64,000 nucleotides of DNA. Source: Flagellimonas sp. S3867 (GTDB lineage Bacteria; Bacteroidota; Bacteroidia; Flavobacteriales; Flavobacteriaceae). Shown here piece after piece: positions 26,061 to 35,382 of the stretch. Within the stretch, counting starts at the first letter, position 1. Each line of letters begins with the position of its first letter. The translations under genes and the position numbers were made by a program. The notes under the pieces were generated by a model. That model searched no databases, had not been told where the DNA came from, and was given only the letters and a program-made list of their open reading frames with translations. The stretch spans positions 490,590-554,589 of the forward strand of contig NZ_JACVMN010000003.1 of the NCBI RefSeq assembly GCF_014698935.1, given 5' to 3'.

Positions 26061-28412
26061 TTAGAACTTGTAGGCTATACTGACCCCGTAGGTGGCTGGT
26101 TGTCCAAGCCATGCTAGATCAGAACCACCATTGGAAAATGTTTGCGCAAAAAATTCGGTAATGTACTCTGTATCGGTAAGGTTGGTGCCCCAAAGGTTTA
26201 TTGAAAACTTATCGAAGCTAACACCAAGCCTAGCATTCAAAAGATTGTAGCCCGAAGACACTGCGGCATTGTCTTCGTGCCAATAGATTTTACCGGTTCC
26301 TTCTAAATTGACATTCCCATTAAAGGAGACATTCCGCGCAATATCAAAGTTGGACTCCAAACCAAAACTATAACTGTCTTGCGGTACTAGCGGAGTGTTG
26401 TTTCCTGATACATTTATGGTTTCATTGGCACCAGTGCTCACTGTGGAAGTACCCTCGGTGATTCTGGCCTTGCTTACGCCATAACTTCCTAAGATATCCA
26501 ACCAACTTGTGGCCCTCAATTTTAAGTCTGCTTCAAACCCGACAGATTCACTTTCCGGAACATTGAAATTACCAATGAGTATGCTTCCGTTACCACCGTC
26601 AAGCACAAGGGCGTATAGCTGTTGGTTACTGAAATCGATGTAATATCCTGATAAGTTCAATATGAAACGGCCACCCCATAGGGTGTTTTTCATTCCAATT
26701 TCATAATTATCGGTAGTTTCCGCTTCAAAATCCGAATCATATCTTACGGTAGTACCCTGGTTAAAGCCTCCAGTTCTATACCCACGACCGTAATTAGCAT
26801 ACAATAGCATGTTTTCAGTTGCGTTTAGGGCCAACGACAGCTTTGGTTGCAGTTGTGTGTTCGTTTTTTCTGGATTGGTATTTTCCGTGACGTTATCTTG
26901 TTGAATGTTGTCTCTGTCAAATCGAAGTCCAGCGGATACTGTCAACTTATCTGAAACTTGGAGGTCCATAAAACCGAACGCAGCAATAGTATTGTAGGTA
27001 TTGGTAAAGTTTCCAATCGCTAATCTGGATTGTGTTCCTGTAGGTTGAAATGGCGGTCCAAAAAATCCAAAGTCAGCAGTTGCGTCTGTAATGAGCTGTT
27101 TGTCCAATTTTTGATAGAAAGCTCCTAAATCCCAAGCAACCTTACTGTCAGTATCAGTCGAACTTAATCGAAATTCCTGGTTAATAGTTTCGGTATTGCT
27201 ATCTTGAATTTGTCTTAAAACATCGGCCGCAGTAAAATCCAAATCACCAATGTGGTTACGTTCTCCTTTGTTATAGGAAGAAGAGGATGTGAGCTTCACA
27301 TTGCCAAGATTAAAATCAAACTTTAGGTTTCCGTAGATAGCATCAAGTGTAGACCGGCCGAACTGATCTCCTTGAATAGCAAGATTGTCAAAATCATCTG
27401 GGTCAATAGTTGCATTTCCCGTTGTCGGAGAGGCATAATATACCGCTCCGGCTTCTGCATCTATAAACTGACCTGTAAGCGTAGCGGTGGTATTGGATGA
27501 TAATATCGCTTTTAACTGTCCCCTTATGGATACATCCTCTACAAAATCTGGAGCCGTATTCAACGTAACGTTGTTTAACAAACCATCTCCTTTTTTATAG
27601 GAACCAGAAATCCTATAGAAAAGTTTGTCTTTTACTAAAGGCCCGGTGGATGATAGTTGCGCCTGTAAAAGATTTCCATTGGCATAACCAAATTGAATCT
27701 TATTACGTGATGTGTTTGTAGGCTCGTTGGTAACAATATTGATTGCCCCAGCTATGGCATTTCTACCATAAAGTGCTCCTTGAGGTCCTTTTACAATCTC
27801 AATAAGTGCCAAATCAAACAATTCTTGGTTGATTAAATTGGCATCGGGCAAGGTGACTCCATCTATAACAAATGCGATGGGAGATTCGCCATTACGTATG
27901 TGTGAAATTCCCCTAACTGTGATAAAATTGTTCCCAATGTTCTGTGAATTGGTAAAATTTACGTTTGGAATTTGATCTGCGAATGTCTGCACATTATTTA
28001 TACCCTTGGTTTCGATGGCTTGGGCCGTAAATGTGACAACGGATTCTGGAATGGATTGCACGGATTCGGCGCGTCGTCGTGCCCTACCTACAACATTGTC
28101 AAACCCCTTGACAACAACCTCTTCAAGTTGAGAGGCGTCTTCCTCCATAGTTACATTTACCGTATTACCGTTAACGGTAATTTCTTGGGTTTTAAAACCA
28201 AGATAAGAGAAGACCAGGGTTGCTCCTGAATTCACCCTGATAGCATAATTGCCCTTAAAATCTGTTGTAGTACCATTGGCTGTTCCTTGCTCAATGACTG
28301 AAACACCTAAAAGAGGTCCATCTGAAGACTGAACATTACCGCTAACCTCAATGTTTTGGGATAAGCCCCAAAGTGGAAGTAGCAATATCATTAGTAAAGT
28401 TGATCGTAGCAT
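26061..28412 (-). CDS. TonB-dependent outer-membrane receptor with carboxypeptidase-like N-terminal domain
   Basis: 783 residues. A signal peptide (MLRSTLLMILLLPLWGLSQ) is followed by a carboxypeptidase-regulatory-like domain (about 20-95), then the plug with NFITVRGISHIRNGESPIAFVIDGV and EIVKGPQGALYGRNAIAGAINIVT, then a 22-strand barrel ending in ATYGVSIAYKF. No SusD partner or STN domain is present, so it is a stand-alone importer of the siderophore-receptor type. As first gene of the hydantoinase locus it probably imports the substrate that the downstream enzymes degrade. Confidence 0.93.
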   Translation of the reverse strand: MLRSTLLMILLLPLWGLSQNIEVSGNVQSSDGPLLGVSVIEQGTANGTTTDFKGNYAIRVNSGATLVFSYLGFKTQEITVNGNTVNVTMEEDASQLEEVVVKGFDNVVGRARRRAESVQSIPESVVTFTAQAIETKGINNVQTFADQIPNVNFTNSQNIGNNFITVRGISHIRNGESPIAFVIDGVTLPDANLINQELFDLALIEIVKGPQGALYGRNAIAGAINIVTNEPTNTSRNKIQFGYANGNLLQAQLSSTGPLVKDKLFYRISGSYKKGDGLLNNVTLNTAPDFVEDVSIRGQLKAILSSNTTATLTGQFIDAEAGAVYYASPTTGNATIDPDDFDNLAIQGDQFGRSTLDAIYGNLKFDFNLGNVKLTSSSSYNKGERNHIGDLDFTAADVLRQIQDSNTETINQEFRLSSTDTDSKVAWDLGAFYQKLDKQLITDATADFGFFGPPFQPTGTQSRLAIGNFTNTYNTIAAFGFMDLQVSDKLTVSAGLRFDRDNIQQDNVTENTNPEKTNTQLQPKLSLALNATENMLLYANYGRGYRTGGFNQGTTVRYDSDFEAETTDNYEIGMKNTLWGGRFILNLSGYYIDFSNQQLYALVLDGGNGSILIGNFNVPESESVGFEADLKLRATSWLDILGSYGVSKARITEGTSTVSTGANETINVSGNNTPLVPQDSYSFGLESNFDIARNVSFNGNVNLEGTGKIYWHEDNAAVSSGYNLLNARLGVSFDKFSINLWGTNLTDTEYITEFFAQTFSNGGSDLAWLGQPATYGVSIAYKF

Positions 28413-28526
28413 TGGTTATCTGATTAAAAATTAGTTGGTTAAATATAGACAGGTCAATTTTCCTAAATTTTTTTTCCCAATTATATATTCTATTTTAGTA
28501 ATTCCTATTTAATAATATGGAAAATA

Positions 28527-29762
28527 ATGGAAAATGTATTGAAGAGAAACGAAAGTGAGACACTGCTGTTGACAAAACTGGTATTTAATCTATTGTTAGA
28601 CAATGTTATATCTCATTTCAAAGTGTCACATCATATCGATGGAAAGTATAAAGACTCTCAATTGTATGGTTTTGGAAACTATGATACTGAAAAACCCAAT
28701 CTAAAAAATGACTTGGAACTGGTCCTACGCGGATATGTGAACGGAAAGTACTTGTATAACAAACATAGGGAGGCTTCCTCAGGCAAACCGATAATTAAGA
28801 TAAGTAGGGAATATAGGTCACTATTTTTTAACTATTTGGGATATAGGGATGTTATTGAATTCATTGAAAGTGATTTGTTTACCTCCAAACAACGCGATAA
28901 ACAATTTGATTTGTTAAGTCGACGAGGCAGTTTAATTGATCATTATTACGTGTGTTATTATTTTGGGGAAGACAACAAGATGAACAAGGGGCAAGTGATC
29001 ATTTACAATGATTGGAAAACTGTTGAAATGATATATGTCTATGTTGATGAAAATGGAGCTAAGGGCATTTATACCTTTTATGGAACTATAAGTCAAAGTG
29101 AAGATTTTGCCCATTTCGATACGAAGTATTTTGTGGGAAACAAGAAAAGTGAGGGAGCAAAATTCATTTTTTTTATCGGGAAGTCATCCGCCAATGAACG
29201 GCAATATCTCATAGGGACCTATTCTGGATTCGATAAATATGACAGGGCCATAGCCGGAAAAATGATTTTAAAAAAATACGGCACCAAAACGGAAATTGAA
29301 GATGAGGTAAACAACAAATCATTTGACCCCATTATTTGCCAAGACCTTAATAAAGTCAGGTTGGTTGTGGAAAGCAGTATAAGAAAAAACCCTTTGATGT
29401 TCTCCAAAAAGAGCCCATATGCACAAGTTTTGACTAGATCTGCCGGAGATTATTTATTTGAATTTGCCATAGAGGGTAAGAAACATGGATTAAAACTAAG
29501 AATAGAAAAATACCATTACAATATTGTGAGTTTGAATGATTCGATAATTATTGAGGAGGATAAAGTCCTTGTCCTGAACAAAGGGCAGATTCTAAACCTT
29601 GATTTTGCAATTTCTGGAATGTTTCACCTTCAAAAAACGTCTATTTATATTAATGCGATCGATTTTATTGACCACAACAAAGGAATAGAAGGAAATTTTA
29701 ATGGAGTGGACATAAACAACAACATTGTTTCTGGTATCGTAAAAATATCAGGAATCATTTGA
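28527..29762 (+). CDS. Conserved-looking hypothetical protein divergent from the hydantoin locus
   Basis: 411 residues, no signal peptide and no membrane span, so cytoplasmic. The first ~100 residues are helical and charged (NESETLLLTKLVFNLLLDNVISHFKVSHHIDG); the central part is rich in Tyr/Phe strands (YYVCYYFGEDNKMNKGQVIIYNDW, FIFFIGKSSANERQYLIGTYSG) and the C-terminal part is beta-rich. I do not recognise a family. Its divergent position 114 bases from the TonB receptor start is where a local regulator would often lie, but no helix-turn-helix can be pointed to. Codon use resembles the neighbours. Confidence 0.7.
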   Translation: MENVLKRNESETLLLTKLVFNLLLDNVISHFKVSHHIDGKYKDSQLYGFGNYDTEKPNLKNDLELVLRGYVNGKYLYNKHREASSGKPIIKISREYRSLFFNYLGYRDVIEFIESDLFTSKQRDKQFDLLSRRGSLIDHYYVCYYFGEDNKMNKGQVIIYNDWKTVEMIYVYVDENGAKGIYTFYGTISQSEDFAHFDTKYFVGNKKSEGAKFIFFIGKSSANERQYLIGTYSGFDKYDRAIAGKMILKKYGTKTEIEDEVNNKSFDPIICQDLNKVRLVVESSIRKNPLMFSKKSPYAQVLTRSAGDYLFEFAIEGKKHGLKLRIEKYHYNIVSLNDSIIIEEDKVLVLNKGQILNLDFAISGMFHLQKTSIYINAIDFIDHNKGIEGNFNGVDINNNIVSGIVKISGII

Positions 29763-29892
29763 CAACATAAAGAATTTCCGATTTAAACGGAGAAGTTGGC
29801 TTTCCAACAAGATTAAATATATTTTTTAAGTTTGCTTATAGTCAACTGAAGACTAGGGCAGGGTCTATGCTCAGTTAATTACTCGATTATAT

Positions 29893-30480
29893 ATGGATCA
29901 GGGCAATTTATGGTCAAAATTTAGAGCCGGTGACAAAGCTGCTTTCGAGTTAGTTTATAAATCATGCATTGATGATATGTATGCATATGGCCTAAAGTTG
30001 GATTCAGATAAGGAATTGGTCAAGGATAGTATACAAGAGGTGTTTATAGACATTTTTGAGCATAGAAACGCGATATCCGAACCCAATAACATCAAGTTTT
30101 ATATTCTAAAGGCACTTAAGCACACTATTTTCAAAAAGCAAAAAAAAGAACGAAAAAAAGCACAATTGCACGAACAAACGCCACTTAGTTTTAGTGCTGG
30201 ACACAATTTTGAGGACAAAAGAATTTTGTCCGAATTGGATGAGGAAAAAAAGCGATTGGTCAACGAAGCGTTGGATTCTCTTTCATCAAAACAAAAGGAA
30301 ATAATGTACCTGCGCTTTAGTGTGGGCCTTAGCTACAATGACATTTCAGAAATTGTAAACATTGACCATTCCTCTGTTCGAAAACAAGTATACAGGGCTG
30401 TAAAGAAACTTAGGAATAGTAAAGCTTTTGACGATTATAAGGGGATTGTCCTCTTTTATTCTACTCTAAGAATTTTTTAA
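29893..30480 (+). CDS. ECF-type RNA polymerase sigma factor
   Basis: 195 residues. Region 2 spans about 10-80 (FELVYKSCIDDMYAYGLKL, then LVKDSIQEVFIDIFEHR for the -10 recognition helix) and region 4 about 125-180 (LSSKQKEIMYLRFSVGLSYNDISEIVNIDHSSVRKQVYRAVKKL, a clear helix-turn-helix). It is paired with the FecR-type anti-sigma factor downstream and an STN-bearing SusC. This is the usual cell-surface signalling trio in Bacteroidota, activating the following locus when substrate binds the receptor. Confidence 0.95.
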   Translation: MDQGNLWSKFRAGDKAAFELVYKSCIDDMYAYGLKLDSDKELVKDSIQEVFIDIFEHRNAISEPNNIKFYILKALKHTIFKKQKKERKKAQLHEQTPLSFSAGHNFEDKRILSELDEEKKRLVNEALDSLSSKQKEIMYLRFSVGLSYNDISEIVNIDHSSVRKQVYRAVKKLRNSKAFDDYKGIVLFYSTLRIF

Positions 30481-30639
30481 TTCTTCTTGATTTTCGATTT
30501 TTATTAAAACCATTTTTGTAGTAAAACTTAAAGCCTTCATTTCTAAAAATGCAGGGAATTAAATGAATTATTAAAAAAATCTTAAAAAAAGTGTCTACAA
30601 AATGCAAACTTCTGTCCCTATAGAACAAATAGCATAGAA

Positions 30640-31848
30640 TTGGACGATTTTACCAGATATCTTGATGATGAAAAATTTGTGGATTGGATAGCCCATCCTA
30701 CAGCGGAAAAAAATGCTTACTGGGAAACTTATATCCTAGAAAATCCTGACGAGGAAACGAAAATCCAAATATTAAAGGAATTCCTTGAGGCCTTGGAGGC
30801 AACAGACAAAAAGCTCTCACAAGATGAAAAAAAGGAAATATTAGGTAGAATATATAGCAAAGTGGGTCTGGAGAAGTCCAAAGGTGGCCCTATCTATTTA
30901 AGCATTTTAAAATATGCAGCGATTTTTGTGGTTCTTATTGGTTCCGCGATCTATTTCAGCCTCGGAACTCCTAAGGAGAACAAGGTCAATATAGAGGCAT
31001 TGCTACAAGTTTCCATTGATTCTGCAACGGACACAAAATTGATTCTTGAAAACGATCAGGAAATAGCCATTGATCAAAAGAGATCAGTGATCAACTACTC
31101 AAACAAGGACAATTTGGTCATCAACAAAAAAGACACCTTGGATATTGGTGGTGAAAACACCTCAGATGTTCCACAAATGAACCAGTTGATCGTTCCGTTC
31201 GGAAAGCACAGTAAGATTACATTGAGCGACGGGTCTATTGTACATGTAAATTCAGGATCTAGAATTGTTTTTCCTAAACGATTTACAGGAAACTCTAGAG
31301 AGGTGTATTTAGATGGCGAAGCCTTTTTTGAAGTGGAGTCAAACACTGACAAACCTTTTACAGTTAATGTGATCAAGGATGAAGGGTTTTCCATCACTGC
31401 GGTAGGAACCAAGTTCAATGTTAATTCCTATAGCAAAAATGACAAGGTAACTACGGTTTTGGCCGAAGGGGAAGTTCATTTGACCAACCAATCCAATAAA
31501 TTGTTCGGCAAAGAAAAGAAAACTGTTATGAAGCCCGGAGAACTTGCAGAATGGAGTGTTTCGGCCAAAGCTATCCAAAGCAAAATGAAGGTGAACACCG
31601 AAATGTATATTTCTTGGATAAGGGGATTATTAATATTCAAGGGAGAGACATTACAAGATATTATAGAACGTGTTGAAACTTATTATAATGTCGAAATAAG
31701 CTTAGCAGAAGATATCAACCAACAATTTAGGTTAACAGGCAAACTGGATCTTAACGATTCAATTGAAGAGACTATGGAGAATTTAGCCATATCTGCTTCA
31801 GCTAAATATGAAAAAAATGGAATCAATGCATATGTGATTACTAAATAA
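30640..31848 (+). CDS. FecR-family anti-sigma factor (TTG start)
   Basis: 402 residues beginning MDDFTRYLDDEKFVDWIAHP, a typical FecR N-terminus that holds the sigma factor in the cytoplasm. One membrane span lies at about 87-108 (ILKYAAIFVVLIGSAIYFSL), then the periplasmic FecR domain (ITLSDGSIVHVNSGSRIVFP, YLDGEAFFEVESNTDKPFTV) and a C-terminal STN-contacting DUF4974-like domain (LQDIIERVETYYNVEISLAED). The start is TTG: the frame is open upstream to a stop at 30583 but contains no ATG. The gap of 159 bases to the sigma gene is long for a coupled pair. Confidence 0.92.
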   Translation: MDDFTRYLDDEKFVDWIAHPTAEKNAYWETYILENPDEETKIQILKEFLEALEATDKKLSQDEKKEILGRIYSKVGLEKSKGGPIYLSILKYAAIFVVLIGSAIYFSLGTPKENKVNIEALLQVSIDSATDTKLILENDQEIAIDQKRSVINYSNKDNLVINKKDTLDIGGENTSDVPQMNQLIVPFGKHSKITLSDGSIVHVNSGSRIVFPKRFTGNSREVYLDGEAFFEVESNTDKPFTVNVIKDEGFSITAVGTKFNVNSYSKNDKVTTVLAEGEVHLTNQSNKLFGKEKKTVMKPGELAEWSVSAKAIQSKMKVNTEMYISWIRGLLIFKGETLQDIIERVETYYNVEISLAEDINQQFRLTGKLDLNDSIEETMENLAISASAKYEKNGINAYVITK

Positions 31849-31852
31849 AAAA

Positions 31853-31916
31853 CCAGAGCATGTTCGTACCATGCTCTGGCGTGTAACCTGTAAAAAACAG
31901 GAATTGTTTAAACAAA
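31853..31916 (+). promoter_or_regulatory. Cluster of hairpins between anti-sigma gene and susC
   Basis: Three inverted repeats lie in 64 bases: a perfect 10-bp stem ccagagcatg (31853-31862) with catgctctgg (31870-31879), a 5-bp stem cctgt/acagg (31887-31901), and the 12-base palindrome ttgtttaaacaa (31905-31916). No U-run follows the first stem, so a simple terminator is unlikely; mRNA processing, stabilisation of the susC leader or attenuation are possible. Confidence 0.5.
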
Positions 31917-31930
31917 CAACTAACTAAATT

Positions 31931-34900
31931 ATGGAAAAAAAGGGGTTTCCATATGATTGCCATGGCAATTTTATGGACAAAATCAAAAAAGTGATGAGGT
32001 TTCTGACACTATTTTTATTGCTCTTCACACTTTATTCTTACACGGACGCTTACTCACAAAAGACAAAGTTAAAAGTCAACCTAAAAGATGCCACACTATT
32101 AGATATAATCTATAGCATCGAGGATCAAAGTGAGTTTGTTTTCATGTATGGTGAAGATCTATTACCTGCCTTAAACGAAAAAAAGGGGGACTTTAAAATT
32201 AAAAACCAGACTATTGATGCGGCATTGAAGCGTCATTTTAAGCCAAACCATATTGATTACCATATAAATGGTAGACAGGTAGTGCTCAAAAAAGACGAAG
32301 TGCCTGTGGTGGCAAAACCGCAGGTGGTAGATGAAGCACAAATTACGGTTACTGGTGTGATCAGTGATGATTTGGGGCCATTGGCCGGTGCAAGTGTTGT
32401 AATTAAGGGCACCACCACTGGAACAACAACGGATTTTGATGGAAACTTCTCCATTGAAGTTCCCGACACAGATACTGTTTTGGTAATCAGTTATATCGGA
32501 TATGCCACAACCGAGATTTCAGTAGGTGATCAGACCGTAATAAATGTGGTCTTAAAAGAAGATGCTCAATCTTTGGAAGAGGTAGTGATAACCGCTCAGG
32601 GTATAAAGAAATCTAAAAAGGCGCTGGGGTATTCCGTTACAAAATTGAATTCAGAAGATGTAGAAAAAAGACCAGAGGCCAATTTGGCAAAAACATTACA
32701 AGGTAAAATCGCCGGGGTAAATATTTCTACTACGGATGGTCAAACCGGGTCGGCGGCACAAATTAGAATAAGGGGTTCAATATCCCTTACCCAGTCCAAC
32801 GCACCATTACTGGTTGTTAATAATGTTCCCTTTGCCGGTAGTATTAGGGACATAGATCCCAACGATATCCAAAGTATGAATGTACTGAAAGGGTTCAATG
32901 CCGCGGTCTTGTATGGTAGCGAGGGTAGAAACGGAGTTATCTTGATTCAGACCAAAAGCGGAAATACCGCATTAGGTGAGAGCAAGACAACCGCATCGTA
33001 TTCAACAACAACCTATGTAAACACGGTTTCACAATTACCTGAATACCAAAACACCTTTGGTCAAGGACAAGAGGGTAATTTTATCCCTACATTTTTATCT
33101 GTATGGGGGCCTGCTTTCTCCGAGTTGGATGAAGTAGCCCATCCTTTTGCAGGGCAAAGCGATATCTTCCCTGAGTTCGAAAATGCCACAATCCCGTATG
33201 AAGCAAAACCAGATAATGTTCGAAATCTATTCAATACTGGTTTTGGGACCATTCACTCGTTTACCGTTTCTTCATCAAAAGAGAAACTGGCCTATAATAT
33301 TTCAACAGGTTATACCGATGAAAAAGGAATAATCGGTGATAACGATTTGAAAAGGTTCAATATTGGCATTGGAGGTAATGCTCAGGTGACGGACAACTTA
33401 AACATTTCTGCAACCTTAAATTATTCGACCCGAAAGGTAGATCGAATCCAAACGCAGGAAATATTTAGGAGGATCTTTTACTTACCTAGAAACATTGATA
33501 TTACGGAGCTGCCATTCCAAAATCCGGTGACTGGCGAATCTGTGTATTATAGAAATGACACAAATCCGCTTTGGGTGCTTAACAACTCTGGAATTAGGGA
33601 TGATGTTGTCCGTGTTTTCGGAACGGTAAATGCCAATTATCAGTTTAATGATGCCCTTAACCTTACGTATAGGGTTGGTTATGACAGTGAGCATTGGGAC
33701 ACATTTGACTACTCCAATAAAGGAGGGTTTAGGGACGACGAATTTAGAAATGGTTATTTGGATTTGGATTACAGAAAGGAAGTAACCGTGGATCAGACCG
33801 TAATTCTTGGGTATAATAAATACCTAACAGAGAACTTAAATTTAGATGCCCAAATTGGATTTAACTCCAAATTGACAAGGTCAAAACGAATTTCATCGGA
33901 TTCCGATGGACAAATTGTTTATGGTTTTTTAAGACCTAGCAATTATGGTACTTCGGAAACTGATTTTGCATCGTCAAGAGAGAATATTGCCGGCGCTTTT
34001 GGACAGTTTCAACTAGGCTATAAGACCTTTTTGTACGCCACACTTTCTGGAAGAAACGATTGGGGAAGTACCGTAGAATCTGAAAACCAGACCTTGTTTT
34101 ATCCAGGTGCTTCGGTGTCGTTTGTGCCTACTTCGGCCTTTGATTTTGGAGACAGTTTTGTCAACTATTTAAAGTTTAGAGGTGCTTACGCCACTTCCTC
34201 TGGATTCCCGGAACCTTTTAGAACAAGGAACACCTTGATCATTGATGCTAACCGCTTCGCCGCAGCCGATGGAACTTTTCCTGTAACCAATAGATTCAGT
34301 AGAATATTTGCGAACCCAGATTTAAAGCCCGAATTGCATAAGGAATTTGAAGTGGGTATTGAAGCAAAGCTTTTCAACAACAGGGTAACCCTAGAAACAT
34401 CATTGTACAAAAGGATTTCAGAAGACCAAATTGTAGAATCACCTTTATCCCCTTCAACAGGATTTGACATTCAGTTTATTAATCTGGGTCGGGTAGATAA
34501 CAAGGGTATTGAAGTGGATTTGGGCATTGATTTGATTAGAAAAGAAAACTTTAGATGGAACTGGAGGAACATTTTTACTGCAGATGAGTCTTTAGTGGTC
34601 AAAACCACTGAAACCGGTGCCGATATCAGACTATCACCTACTGATGCAGATAGATGGGCTGTTGAAGGAAGACCTATAAACGCCATAGTTGGTGATTATG
34701 CCTTAAGGGATAGCGAAGGCAATTTGTTAATCAGTGGCAATGGATCTAGTTCTAGGGTCGGTGAAGTTATTGTTAGCTCTGATGTTGGTTTGGATAATAG
34801 AGTGATAGGTGATCCAAACGCTGATTGGAGGTTGACAACCATCAACAATCTTACCTATAAAAACTTTTCATTTTCTACTCAGTTGGAATACAGGCACGGT

Positions 34901-35362
34901 GGAGAAATTTCCTCAAGGTCCGTAGAAGATATTTTGGAAAGAGGTGTGACACGTGATACAGAAAATAGGGAAGGCTCATTTGTACTTCCTGGCTTTTTGG
35001 CCGATGACGATACTGGAGAACTATTATTGGACCCTAACGGAAACAAAATACCCAATACCATTCAGTTGAACGGATTAAGAACCGTTTTCTCCAATTTCTA
35101 TAATGCCAATGATCTGAGCATGTGGGATGCTTCCGTATTTAGAATACGGGAAATTTCACTGGGATATACACTGCAAGGGAAGAGCATCCATAAGCTTCCT
35201 TTTGAAAAAATCGATTTCACATTAACAGGACGGAATTTATGGTATGTAGCACCAAACTTTCCAAAATATGTGAACTATGATCCAGAAAACGATCGCGGTT
35301 TAGGTAGGAACAACATTCCTTCCACAAAGCGATTTGCCTTTGGCCTAACAGTGACATTCTAA
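31931..35362 (+). CDS. SusC/RagA-family TonB-linked outer-membrane transporter with STN domain
   Basis: 1143 residues. After a signal segment (about 15-45) comes an STN signalling domain (about 46-120, KLKVNLKDATLLDIIYSIED), a carboxypeptidase-like domain (about 137-215, SVVIKGTTTGTTTDFDGNF), the plug (LAKTLQGKIAGVNIS, LLVVNNVPFAG, VLYGSEGRNGVILIQTKSG) and a large barrel. The STN domain links ligand binding to FecR and the sigma factor. It pairs with the SusD-like lipoprotein 20 bases downstream to import an oligomer, here probably a peptide rather than a glycan given the peptidase genes that follow. Confidence 0.96.
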   Translation: MEKKGFPYDCHGNFMDKIKKVMRFLTLFLLLFTLYSYTDAYSQKTKLKVNLKDATLLDIIYSIEDQSEFVFMYGEDLLPALNEKKGDFKIKNQTIDAALKRHFKPNHIDYHINGRQVVLKKDEVPVVAKPQVVDEAQITVTGVISDDLGPLAGASVVIKGTTTGTTTDFDGNFSIEVPDTDTVLVISYIGYATTEISVGDQTVINVVLKEDAQSLEEVVITAQGIKKSKKALGYSVTKLNSEDVEKRPEANLAKTLQGKIAGVNISTTDGQTGSAAQIRIRGSISLTQSNAPLLVVNNVPFAGSIRDIDPNDIQSMNVLKGFNAAVLYGSEGRNGVILIQTKSGNTALGESKTTASYSTTTYVNTVSQLPEYQNTFGQGQEGNFIPTFLSVWGPAFSELDEVAHPFAGQSDIFPEFENATIPYEAKPDNVRNLFNTGFGTIHSFTVSSSKEKLAYNISTGYTDEKGIIGDNDLKRFNIGIGGNAQVTDNLNISATLNYSTRKVDRIQTQEIFRRIFYLPRNIDITELPFQNPVTGESVYYRNDTNPLWVLNNSGIRDDVVRVFGTVNANYQFNDALNLTYRVGYDSEHWDTFDYSNKGGFRDDEFRNGYLDLDYRKEVTVDQTVILGYNKYLTENLNLDAQIGFNSKLTRSKRISSDSDGQIVYGFLRPSNYGTSETDFASSRENIAGAFGQFQLGYKTFLYATLSGRNDWGSTVESENQTLFYPGASVSFVPTSAFDFGDSFVNYLKFRGAYATSSGFPEPFRTRNTLIIDANRFAAADGTFPVTNRFSRIFANPDLKPELHKEFEVGIEAKLFNNRVTLETSLYKRISEDQIVESPLSPSTGFDIQFINLGRVDNKGIEVDLGIDLIRKENFRWNWRNIFTADESLVVKTTETGADIRLSPTDADRWAVEGRPINAIVGDYALRDSEGNLLISGNGSSSRVGEVIVSSDVGLDNRVIGDPNADWRLTTINNLTYKNFSFSTQLEYRHGGEISSRSVEDILERGVTRDTENREGSFVLPGFLADDDTGELLLDPNGNKIPNTIQLNGLRTVFSNFYNANDLSMWDASVFRIREISLGYTLQGKSIHKLPFEKIDFTLTGRNLWYVAPNFPKYVNYDPENDRGLGRNNIPSTKRFAFGLTVTF

Positions 35363-35382
35363 TTAAAAAAAACAGTAATACG

